Assembly: GCA_042090305.1 (NCBI GenBank) | Contig: JBELJQ010000036.1 | Span: 1 to 9,973 of the forward strand | Source of the DNA: TMED13 sp042090305 | Lineage (GTDB): Bacteria > Pseudomonadota > Alphaproteobacteria > Methylaequorales > Methylaequoraceae | Direction: 5' to 3' | DNA: 9,973 nt | Shown here: one piece after another, positions 1 to 5,435 of the stretch | Layout: each line of letters starts with the position of its first letter | Position numbering within the stretch: the stretch's first letter is position 1 | The notes under the pieces: generated by a model | Seen by the model: only the letters and a program-made list of their open reading frames with translations | What the model was told of the DNA's origin: nothing | Databases searched by the model: none | Made by a program: the position numbers and the translations under genes

Positions 1-50
1 TCCTGCGGGTGGTAACACCCTTGTGGGTTCAAGTCCCACCGCTCGCACCA
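1..50 (+). tRNA. tRNA-Leu, 3' part only (5' part lies before the window)
   Basis: The 3' portion of a class II (long variable arm) tRNA is visible. Bases 2-6 fit the 3' strand of the anticodon stem. Bases 7-11 (GGGTG) and 16-20 (CACCC) pair around a GTAA tetraloop to form the variable arm. Bases 23-27 and 35-39 form the T stem around the loop TTCAAGT. Bases 40-46 are the acceptor 3' strand, followed by discriminator A47 and an encoded CCA at 48-50. A long variable arm with discriminator A points to Leu; Ser normally has G, and Tyr acceptors normally end differently. The anticodon is outside the window, so the isoacceptor is unknown. The next CDS begins 9 bases downstream, so the two may be co-transcribed. 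Confidence 0.85.
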
Positions 51-59
51 TTATTAATT

Positions 60-758
60 ATGATTAAATTATTACTTAAATCCCCTTTTTTTCTTATCTT
101 CTTCATGATGTGTGCTAAGGCAGAGAATCTAGAACAGAAGATAGAAAAGTTCATACTAAATAATCCAGAGATTATTTTAGAATCATTAAAGAATTATGAA
201 GAAAGAAAGGAAAAAGAACAAAAAGTTGATAATCAAATCAAAGTTAAAAAGTATTCCAAACAACTTAATGATACAACTAATGGTTTGTACATGGGAAATT
301 TAGATTCTAAGAAAACTATTATCAAATTTTTTGATTATAACTGTTCTTACTGTAAGAAAGCTTATTTTGATTTAGAAAAAATTCTAGAAAAAGAGAAAGA
401 TATAAGAATAATATATAAAAATTTTCCTATTTTGTCAGAAAACTCTGTTTTTCTTGCCAAACTCGGAGTGCTCGCAGCTGAAAAAAGTAATAAAACTTTT
501 GAAATATTTTATAGTATGATTAATAAAAAAAAAGGCCTAGTCAATGAGGATGAATTATCAAAAATTTTACAAAAAATTGGTATTAACCCTGACCAATTAA
601 ATAATTCAGAAATTAACAAAAGAGTTGAATCTAAATTACAAAAGGATGTTGATTTAGCAAAAAAGCTTGGTTTAAGAGGTACACCAGCTTTTGTAATTGG
701 ACGTGAAATCATATTCGGTTACGTTGGGGGTGATGAGTTACTTAATATTCTTAATTAG
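60..758 (+). CDS. DsbA-family thiol:disulfide oxidoreductase, exported
   Basis: A 232-residue periplasmic thioredoxin-fold protein of the DsbA/Com1-like type, expected to form or shuffle disulfides in exported proteins. Residues 1-21 look like a Sec signal peptide: Lys in the n-region, a hydrophobic core rich in F, L and I, and a likely signal peptidase I cut after AKA (19-21). Residues 22-75 form a Lys/Glu-rich helical N-terminal extension, typical of this subfamily. The active site is CSYC at 95-98 and the cis-Pro loop is GTP at 207-209. The open frame extends upstream into the tRNA, so I chose the ATG at 60, which begins a sensible signal peptide. There is no clear Shine-Dalgarno sequence. 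No dsbB or dsbD partner lies nearby, so oxidase versus isomerase activity cannot be decided. The stop overlaps the convergent neighbour by 4 bases. Confidence 0.88.
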   Translation: MIKLLLKSPFFLIFFMMCAKAENLEQKIEKFILNNPEIILESLKNYEERKEKEQKVDNQIKVKKYSKQLNDTTNGLYMGNLDSKKTIIKFFDYNCSYCKKAYFDLEKILEKEKDIRIIYKNFPILSENSVFLAKLGVLAAEKSNKTFEIFYSMINKKKGLVNEDELSKILQKIGINPDQLNNSEINKRVESKLQKDVDLAKKLGLRGTPAFVIGREIIFGYVGGDELLNILN

Positions 759-1201
759 CAATAAAGATTATTTTTAGTGTTTGTTTTTAACTTTGCTGCA
801 AATCCATTGCTGTATAAAATTTTTTTTCCAAATTGACTTAAGTAGATATTATGATTGACCAAAGCATCCATCTCTCTTAAGTGTCTTTTAGTCTTAGAAT
901 CATATTCCGAAAATATTTTTTGATCATTTTGTAAAACATGAATTATTTCATGCATTAGTATGCCTCGATCACAAACATTCTCTAATGGTTTGAGATTTTT
1001 CGATAAGTATATCTTATACTTAGGATTCTCTGGTGTATAAGCCATTATTTCACAGTCCCTTTTACAAGCTAGTTGTGATAAGCTTTTCTGTTCCAGGAAC
1101 TCGACATTAGGAAGTTGACTTGGTTGATTGTAATTGGTATTGCTTGTTATCCAGAAAAGTAGTGCTACTATTAATTCACTTATATTTTCAAATTTTTCCA
1201 T
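755..1201 (-). CDS. Uncharacterised protein with HExxH zinc-binding motif (putative metalloprotease-like)
   Basis: I do not recognise this 148-residue protein with certainty. It has a hydrophobic stretch near the N-terminus (about residues 10-19), which could be a weak signal peptide or membrane anchor. It then has a Cys pair (C46, C50) and the sequence HEIIHVLQ at 84-91. HExxH (H84, E85, H88) is the zincin metal-binding helix. E110, in REMDALVNHNIYL, is a reasonable third ligand about 22 residues downstream, giving a minimal gluzincin-like layout. The pattern of a YL strand, then HEIIHVLQ, then an E-x-D-A helix resembles small uncharacterised proteobacterial families with an HELVHxLQ core. 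An alternative start at 1237 would add 12 hydrophobic residues and overlap the divergent hydrolase gene by 8 bases, so I prefer 1201. No Shine-Dalgarno sequence helps decide. Substrate and location are unknown. Confidence 0.65.
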   Translation of the reverse strand: MEKFENISELIVALLFWITSNTNYNQPSQLPNVEFLEQKSLSQLACKRDCEIMAYTPENPKYKIYLSKNLKPLENVCDRGILMHEIIHVLQNDQKIFSEYDSKTKRHLREMDALVNHNIYLSQFGKKILYSNGFAAKLKTNTKNNLYC

Positions 1202-1229
1202 TATAATAACCAAAAATAATCTATTTAAA
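1202..1229. promoter_or_regulatory. Short divergent promoter region between the HExxH gene and the hydrolase gene
   Basis: Only 28 bases separate the two divergent start codons. TATAAT occurs at 1202-1207 on the plus strand, placed to give a leader of roughly 15 bases for the hydrolase gene. I see no convincing -35 box. In DNA this AT-rich a TATAAT match has little weight, so this is inferred mainly from gene layout. Confidence 0.25.
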
Positions 1230-2174
1230 ATGAACAATAAACTATTTATTCATCGCTCACTTCCCGAAATGTATCATATTGATGTTGATAATGATAATGA
1301 AATTTACGTTGAGGTTAGCGGAAAAAAAGACGGAATACCAATTATTTTTATTCATGGTGGTCCAGGTGGGCACTGTAGAAGTGAACATCATTCACTATTC
1401 GATCCAAGTGTTTACAAATCTATAATTTTTGACCAAAGAGGATGTGGAAAAAGTAAGCCGTACAGATGTTTGACTGGAAATGATACAGATAATATTGTTG
1501 ATGACATTGAGAAGATAAGAGACTTTTTTAAAATTAAAAAATTTATAATTGTTGGTGGATCTTGGGGAGCAACCTTATCACTTAAATATGCAATTAAATA
1601 TCCTAAAAATTTAATAGGTATTTTATTAAGGTCAGTCTTTTTAGGTACTATGAGGGAAATTCAATGGGCATTTATAGATGGGCCTAAAACATTTGCGCCC
1701 AATTTATACGAGAATTTTTATAGTCTAGTTAAGAATAAAGAAGATTTGGTGGAATCTTATCATGAGGAAATTGTATTGAAAAACTCAAAACTTCATTCTT
1801 GGATATGGCATGATTATGAGAGAATTTTATCTCAGATTAACCCTCAAATTTATGATTTTGAATCAAATGATAAAATAAATAAAAGGGATGGATTACCAAA
1901 TTCTCCTTTTATGGAGTTATTTTATATAAAAAATAATTTTTTTATGGAGGATAATGAAATCATTAACAATATTTCAAAGTTCTCACAAATACCTGCTTAC
2001 ATTGTTCAAGGTAGATATGACTTAATATGCCCGCCAATTAATGCGTATAATTTATATAAGAATTGGGAAAATGCAAAGATAGAATTTATCAATACAGCAG
2101 GCCACTCTTCTTCAGATGAAGGTATAATTCATAATATGATGATTGGTTTAAATAAATTAACAAATAGTATTTAA
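1230..2174 (+). CDS. pip: Proline iminopeptidase-like alpha/beta hydrolase (peptidase family S33)
   Basis: A 314-residue cytoplasmic alpha/beta hydrolase matching proline iminopeptidase, which releases N-terminal proline from peptides; length is typical. The oxyanion-hole motif HGGPGG is at 42-47 and DQRGCGKS at 68-75, the latter characteristic of this family. The nucleophile elbow GGSWG is at 109-113 with Ser111. The remaining triad members are probably Asp264 (GRYD) and His292 (AGHSS). The cap domain (about 140-235) includes a WxWxxYE-like stretch (WIWHDYE, 191-197), close to the WxxWE signature of the family. The frame stays open further upstream, but alignment to the family favours the ATG at 1230. 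The 3' end overlaps the convergent queG gene by 18 bases. Family membership is strong; specificity for proline is inferred. Confidence 0.9.
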   Translation: MNNKLFIHRSLPEMYHIDVDNDNEIYVEVSGKKDGIPIIFIHGGPGGHCRSEHHSLFDPSVYKSIIFDQRGCGKSKPYRCLTGNDTDNIVDDIEKIRDFFKIKKFIIVGGSWGATLSLKYAIKYPKNLIGILLRSVFLGTMREIQWAFIDGPKTFAPNLYENFYSLVKNKEDLVESYHEEIVLKNSKLHSWIWHDYERILSQINPQIYDFESNDKINKRDGLPNSPFMELFYIKNNFFMEDNEIINNISKFSQIPAYIVQGRYDLICPPINAYNLYKNWENAKIEFINTAGHSSSDEGIIHNMMIGLNKLTNSI

Positions 2175-3263
2175 TTCAAAAAGTACATATTCGTTTTTTT
2201 CTTTTTTCATCATTTCTTTTTTTATAATATTAATCTCTTTGCGGTCTAGAAGTTGAGATAAAGACCAGATTGCTGCCCCACGAATAATTGAATTATCATG
2301 ATTTAAAAATTTTTCTAATGATGAAACAAATTCTTTATTTGTACTATTTCCCGCTGAAATAATTAAATTCCTGAGAAAGCGAAACCAGCCAATTCTTTTA
2401 ATTGGCGAATGACTAAAAAAACTATTAAATTTTTCTTCATTAAACTTTAGATAAAAACCTAGGTCATATCTTTTACTACTCAGTAAATCTTCTTCTGATG
2501 TAATTGAAGCAAATTTATTCCAAGGACAAATCGATAAACAATCATCGCAACCATAAACTTTATTACCAATTTTCTTTCTAAGGCTCATTGGAAAGGGACC
2601 TTTATGCTCAATCGTTAAGTAAGATATACATTTTCTTGCATCTAATATATTCTCACTAACAATTGCGTTTGTTGGGCAAATATCTATACAGTCTCTACAT
2701 CTTCCGCAGTTATTTTCCTCTTCTTTATCTTCCTTTAATTTAATTGTTATGAAAATTTCACCCAAGAATAACCAGGAACCAAAATTCTTTGAGACTAAAT
2801 TTGTATGTTTTCCTTGCCAGCCAATACCAGACATCTGAGCGAATTGTTTCTCAAATATTGGAGAAGTATCTACAAAAAATTTTGATTCTAAATTAAATTC
2901 TTTGAAAAACCAACTTTTAAACCTTGATAGTTTTTTATTAATTATTTTATGATAATCATGATTTTGAGCATAAACACTAATATTAGCGTTATTCTTATTG
3001 TAATTTTCTTTTAACGGATTAAATCCTGGCGAATAATTTTGACCGACAACAATAATTGTTTTGACCTTGTTCCAAATTTTTTTGGGATCTTCTTTAGTCT
3101 CTCTATGATACTCTAACCATTTCATATCACCATGAAATTTTTTTTTTAAGAAATTTTCGTAGTCTTTGATTATGCTTGGAACAACAAATGGTCTAGCAAA
3201 TCCAACAACATCTAAGCCTAAACTTTTCAATTTAAATTTAATTTTTTTTTTTAAGTCTTCCAT
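2157..3263 (-). CDS. queG: Epoxyqueuosine reductase QueG
   Basis: The 368-residue enzyme for the last step of queuosine synthesis: reduction of epoxyqueuosine in tRNA to queuosine, using cobalamin and two [4Fe-4S] clusters in the cytoplasm. The catalytic region has VDTSP at 131-135, with Asp132 as probable general acid, and GIGWQGKH at 146-153. The ferredoxin-like section has Cys 186, 189, 192 and 196 (CxxCxxCxxxC), Cys212, then Cys 239, 242 and 246 in GCDDCLSICPWN: all eight expected ligands are present. The C-terminal part (about 300-350) looks like the HEAT-like repeat that binds the tRNA anticodon stem-loop. It is divergent from queC with a 30-base gap. An 11-A run occupies codons 4-8. 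Activity requires B12, so the cell must make or import a cobamide. Confidence 0.96.
   Translation of the reverse strand: MEDLKKKIKFKLKSLGLDVVGFARPFVVPSIIKDYENFLKKKFHGDMKWLEYHRETKEDPKKIWNKVKTIIVVGQNYSPGFNPLKENYNKNNANISVYAQNHDYHKIINKKLSRFKSWFFKEFNLESKFFVDTSPIFEKQFAQMSGIGWQGKHTNLVSKNFGSWLFLGEIFITIKLKEDKEEENNCGRCRDCIDICPTNAIVSENILDARKCISYLTIEHKGPFPMSLRKKIGNKVYGCDDCLSICPWNKFASITSEEDLLSSKRYDLGFYLKFNEEKFNSFFSHSPIKRIGWFRFLRNLIISAGNSTNKEFVSSLEKFLNHDNSIIRGAAIWSLSQLLDRKEINIIKKEMMKKEKNEYVLFELNTIC
3242..3252 (-). repeat. 11-base poly-A run in the start of queG
   Basis: Eleven consecutive T on the plus strand read as eleven A in the queG coding strand, covering codons 4-8 (LKKKI). It is the longest homopolymer I noticed in the window. 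Runs of 9-10 also occur at 525-533, 3138-3147 and 7866-7875, all inside coding sequence. They are possible sites of replication or transcriptional slippage, or of sequencing error. Confidence 0.7.
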
Positions 3264-3293
3264 TTCTTATGATTATATAAATATTATAATTCT
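3264..3293. promoter_or_regulatory. Divergent promoter region between queG and queC
   Basis: These 30 bases must hold the start signals for both queG and the queC-queE-queD unit. On the plus strand TATAAT lies at 3285-3290; on the minus strand TATAAT is read from 3277 to 3272. Each would start transcription at or within about 3 bases of its start codon (near 3297 for queC and 3265 for queG), implying almost leaderless messages. No recognisable -35 element accompanies either, and AT-richness makes chance matches likely. Confidence 0.3.
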
Positions 3294-3974
3294 ATGATGA
3301 ATGAAAGATTAAAAAAAGCAGTTGTTCTGCTAAGTGGAGGACTTGATTCCTCTGTTGTATTGTCTATCTGTAAAAATCTTAATTATGAGGTTTATGCAAT
3401 AACTTTTAATTACAACCAGCGACATAAGATCGAATTAGAATATGCTAAGTGGCAAGCAGTAAATTTTAAGTGTAAGCAACATAAAATCTTTAATATTGAT
3501 TTTTTTGGTGGTTCATCCTTAACGGATAATATCGATGTACCAAAGAATTTAAATGTTGATGATATTTCTAAAAAAATACCTAATACGTATGTTCCATCAA
3601 GAAATATTATTTTTTTATCATTTGCATCTGGATACGCAGAGTCTCAAAATATAGAAGATATTTTTATTGGAGTAAACTCTGTTGATTATTCAGGTTACCC
3701 AGACTGTAGAAAAGAATTTATTGATGGATTTGAAAATTTAATAAATTTATCGACTAAGAAAGGTTTGGAAGAAAAGAGATTTAAAATCAATACACCATTA
3801 ATAAATTTAACAAAAAAAGATATAATACTTTTAGGAAAAAAAAATGGAGTTAATTTTAGTAAAACTTCAAGTTGTTATGACCCAAAAGATAAAAAAGTAT
3901 GTGGGAGTTGTGATGCCTGTCTTTTAAGAAGCAAAGGTTTTGAAGAGGCAAAAATAGACGACCCAGTAAGGTAA
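3294..3974 (+). CDS. queC: 7-cyano-7-deazaguanine (preQ0) synthase QueC
   Basis: A 226-residue ATP-dependent enzyme converting 7-carboxy-7-deazaguanine (CDG) and ammonia to preQ0. The PP-loop ATP-binding motif SGGLDSS is at 14-20. TYVPSRN (98-104) and GVNSVDYSGYPDCR (126-139) are the family's substrate-region signatures. The zinc site is C194, C203, C206 and C209, in SCYDP followed by CGSCDAC. Length is normal and no key residue is missing. Two adjacent ATGs (3294 and 3297) are both possible starts; the second coincides with a transcription start predicted from TATAAT at 3285-3290. It is first of three plus-strand que genes, with 6 bases before queE. Confidence 0.97.
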   Translation: MMNERLKKAVVLLSGGLDSSVVLSICKNLNYEVYAITFNYNQRHKIELEYAKWQAVNFKCKQHKIFNIDFFGGSSLTDNIDVPKNLNVDDISKKIPNTYVPSRNIIFLSFASGYAESQNIEDIFIGVNSVDYSGYPDCRKEFIDGFENLINLSTKKGLEEKRFKINTPLINLTKKDIILLGKKNGVNFSKTSSCYDPKDKKVCGSCDACLLRSKGFEEAKIDDPVR

Positions 3975-3980
3975 TTATAA

Positions 3981-4616
3981 GTGAAGTATAAAGTCAAAGA
4001 AATATTTAAATCAATTCAAGGTGAAGGATATCATATCGGTAAAAGTGCAGTTTTCCTTAGGTTTTCTGGGTGTAATCTTTGGAATGGAAGACCAAGTCAT
4101 AGAAAGAGCTCGATGTGCTCCTTTTGTGATACAGATTTTGTTGGCACAGATGGGTCTAATGGAGGTAGCTTCAATTTAAAGGATTTAATTAATAAAATTG
4201 AAAAGGTCTGGAATAATAAACTGTCAATTGAGAAGAAATTCATAGTTTTAACTGGAGGAGAGCCACTGTTACAAGTAGATGAGAAATTACTTGAAAAGTT
4301 GAGAGATCACAAATTTTATATTGCTTTAGAAACAAATGGAACGATAGATACAAAATTGCTATTTGATTGGATATGTGTAAGCCCAAAAGAAGATGCTTCA
4401 TGGAAACTTAGAAGAGGAAATGAATTGAAAATTGTTTATCCGCAGTATAAGTTTAATTTAACAAACTTAACAAAATTAGATTTTGATTTCTTCTTCCTTC
4501 AACCAAAATATGATAACTTAAAAAGAATTAATGAAATTAAAACCATTAACTATTGTAAAAGAAATTCTAGATGGTTTCCAAGTTTCCAAATTCATAAAAT
4601 ACTAGGTATAAATTAG
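3981..4616 (+). CDS. queE: 7-carboxy-7-deazaguanine synthase QueE (radical SAM)
   Basis: A 211-residue radical SAM enzyme that contracts 6-carboxytetrahydropterin (CPH4) to CDG, the product used by QueC. The N-terminal SIQGEGYHIG (11-20) is the QueE signature. The cluster cysteines are C31, C46 and C49, giving CX14CX2C rather than the usual radical SAM CX3CX2C; such an insertion is known in some QueE proteins, such as the Burkholderia multivorans enzyme. TGGEPLLQ at 91-98 is the SAM-binding GGE motif, and ETNG (117-120) and SPK (134-136) are also family-typical. The start is a GTG at 3981, with only a weak AAGG upstream inside the end of queC. Its TAG stop directly abuts the queD ATG, suggesting translational coupling. 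Confidence 0.95.
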   Translation: MKYKVKEIFKSIQGEGYHIGKSAVFLRFSGCNLWNGRPSHRKSSMCSFCDTDFVGTDGSNGGSFNLKDLINKIEKVWNNKLSIEKKFIVLTGGEPLLQVDEKLLEKLRDHKFYIALETNGTIDTKLLFDWICVSPKEDASWKLRRGNELKIVYPQYKFNLTNLTKLDFDFFFLQPKYDNLKRINEIKTINYCKRNSRWFPSFQIHKILGIN

Positions 4617-4976
4617 ATGATTCTTCACAAAACATATTATTTTGACGCAGCACATTATATGGAAAATTTTGATGATAATCATAAATATAAAAAAGTTCAT
4701 GGCCATAGCTATGAATTAAAAATTGTGTTGTCTGGATCCATAAAGAAAAAATTTGGATGGGTGGTGAATTTTGATGAGTTGGATGCTCAGGTCAATTATA
4801 TTTTGAAAAAACTAGACCATTCTTTACTTAATGAATTAGATGATTTAAAGAATCCAACTTGTGAGAATATTGCAATATGGGTTTGGGATTCGTTAAAAAA
4901 AAATATCAGAAATTTAAAAACCGTTGAAATTAATAGACCTAGAGTTGGAGGCTGTATTTATTCGGGAGAAAAGTAA
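4617..4976 (+). CDS. queD: QueD-type 6-carboxytetrahydropterin synthase, with non-canonical active site
   Basis: A 119-residue member of the 6-pyruvoyltetrahydropterin synthase/QueD family, expected to turn 7,8-dihydroneopterin triphosphate into CPH4. The zinc ligands are intact: H13 (FDAAHY) and H28 and H30 (HGHSY). GWVVNFDEL (47-55), LDH (66-68), NPTCEN (79-84) and GGCIY (111-115) match the family core. By alignment with the E. coli QueD sequence I remember, the catalytic Cys of HKCGRLHGH is Tyr24 (HKYKKVHGH), and the conserved Glu of VKETCTAGC is Arg107 (INRPRVGGC). Asp67 and His68 of the relay remain. A divergent alphaproteobacterial QueD subfamily is the simplest explanation. Position after queE, with zero spacing, supports the queuosine role. 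The 3' end lies 3 bases from convergent queF. Confidence 0.88.
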   Translation: MILHKTYYFDAAHYMENFDDNHKYKKVHGHSYELKIVLSGSIKKKFGWVVNFDELDAQVNYILKKLDHSLLNELDDLKNPTCENIAIWVWDSLKKNIRNLKTVEINRPRVGGCIYSGEK

Positions 4977-4979
4977 ATA

Positions 4980-5435
4980 TTATCTACCTTTATAGATGTT
5001 TTGATCCACCCTCTGAATATGAACTTTTCTAGGTAAAGTTCCTTTTTCAAAAAAAACATCAATTGGGATGCCACCTCTAGGGTTCCAAAACGTAGCCACT
5101 CTAATCCACTTTGGTTTAATTGATGAAATTATTTTTTTACCAATCTTAAGTGTACAATCCTCATGGAATCCTCCATAATTTCTAAAAGTGAACAAATAAA
5201 GTTTAAATGATTTACTTTCAATAAGTAGTTTATTTGGAACATAATCAATAATCACATTACCAAAATCTGGTTGTGAGGTTATTGGACAAATACTCGTAAA
5301 CTCTGGAGCTGTAAACCTTATGGAGTAATCACTCTCAGGATGTGGGTTGTGTATTGAATCTAAATCAAAATTTTCAGGGGAATGCTCCCCTTCATTATTT
5401 TTCCCCAGATATTTTGTTTTTTTTAAATTTTTCAT
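4980..5435 (-). CDS. queF: NADPH-dependent preQ0 reductase QueF (short, unimodular type)
   Basis: A 151-residue nitrile reductase converting preQ0 to preQ1 with two NADPH. It is the single-domain (YkvM-like) form, not the two-domain E. coli form. FTSICPITSQPDFG (46-59) contains the nucleophile Cys50, which forms the thioimide with preQ0, and Asp57. The QueF motif ESKSFKLY is at 73-80, and FHEDC (90-94) carries the conserved His-Glu. PRGGIPIDVF near 120-130 is also typical. One position differs from the usual TGQPDF: Ser in place of Gly54. The ATG at 5435 lies inside the 3' end of tgt, a 41-base same-strand overlap. Starting there gives the normal N-terminal length. Divergently encoded queC-E-D supply its substrate. 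Confidence 0.96.
   Translation of the reverse strand: MKNLKKTKYLGKNNEGEHSPENFDLDSIHNPHPESDYSIRFTAPEFTSICPITSQPDFGNVIIDYVPNKLLIESKSFKLYLFTFRNYGGFHEDCTLKIGKKIISSIKPKWIRVATFWNPRGGIPIDVFFEKGTLPRKVHIQRVDQNIYKGR

Noticed and set aside
9..59. In-frame extension of the DsbA-like gene upstream into the tRNA (GTG at 9).
   Set aside because: It would translate tRNA sequence and place 17 residues before a good signal peptide; the ATG at 60 is far more sensible.
60..125. Lipoprotein signal (lipobox) around Cys18 of the DsbA-like protein.
   Set aside because: Met precedes the Cys where Gly, Ala or Ser is needed; an AKA signal peptidase I site follows directly.
1134..1229. In-frame 32-residue N-terminal extension of the proline iminopeptidase.
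   Set aside because: It would overlap most of the start of the divergent HExxH gene, and the family N-terminus begins near the ATG at 1230.
3264..3293. PreQ1 riboswitch upstream of queC.
   Set aside because: Only 30 AT-rich bases are available, with no hairpin or pseudoknot potential; a preQ1 aptamer does not fit.
4982..4997. Small inverted repeat (ATCTA/TAGAT) at the queD-queF junction as a terminator.
   Set aside because: The stem is only 5 AT-rich pairs, has no following T-run and lies inside the queF coding sequence.
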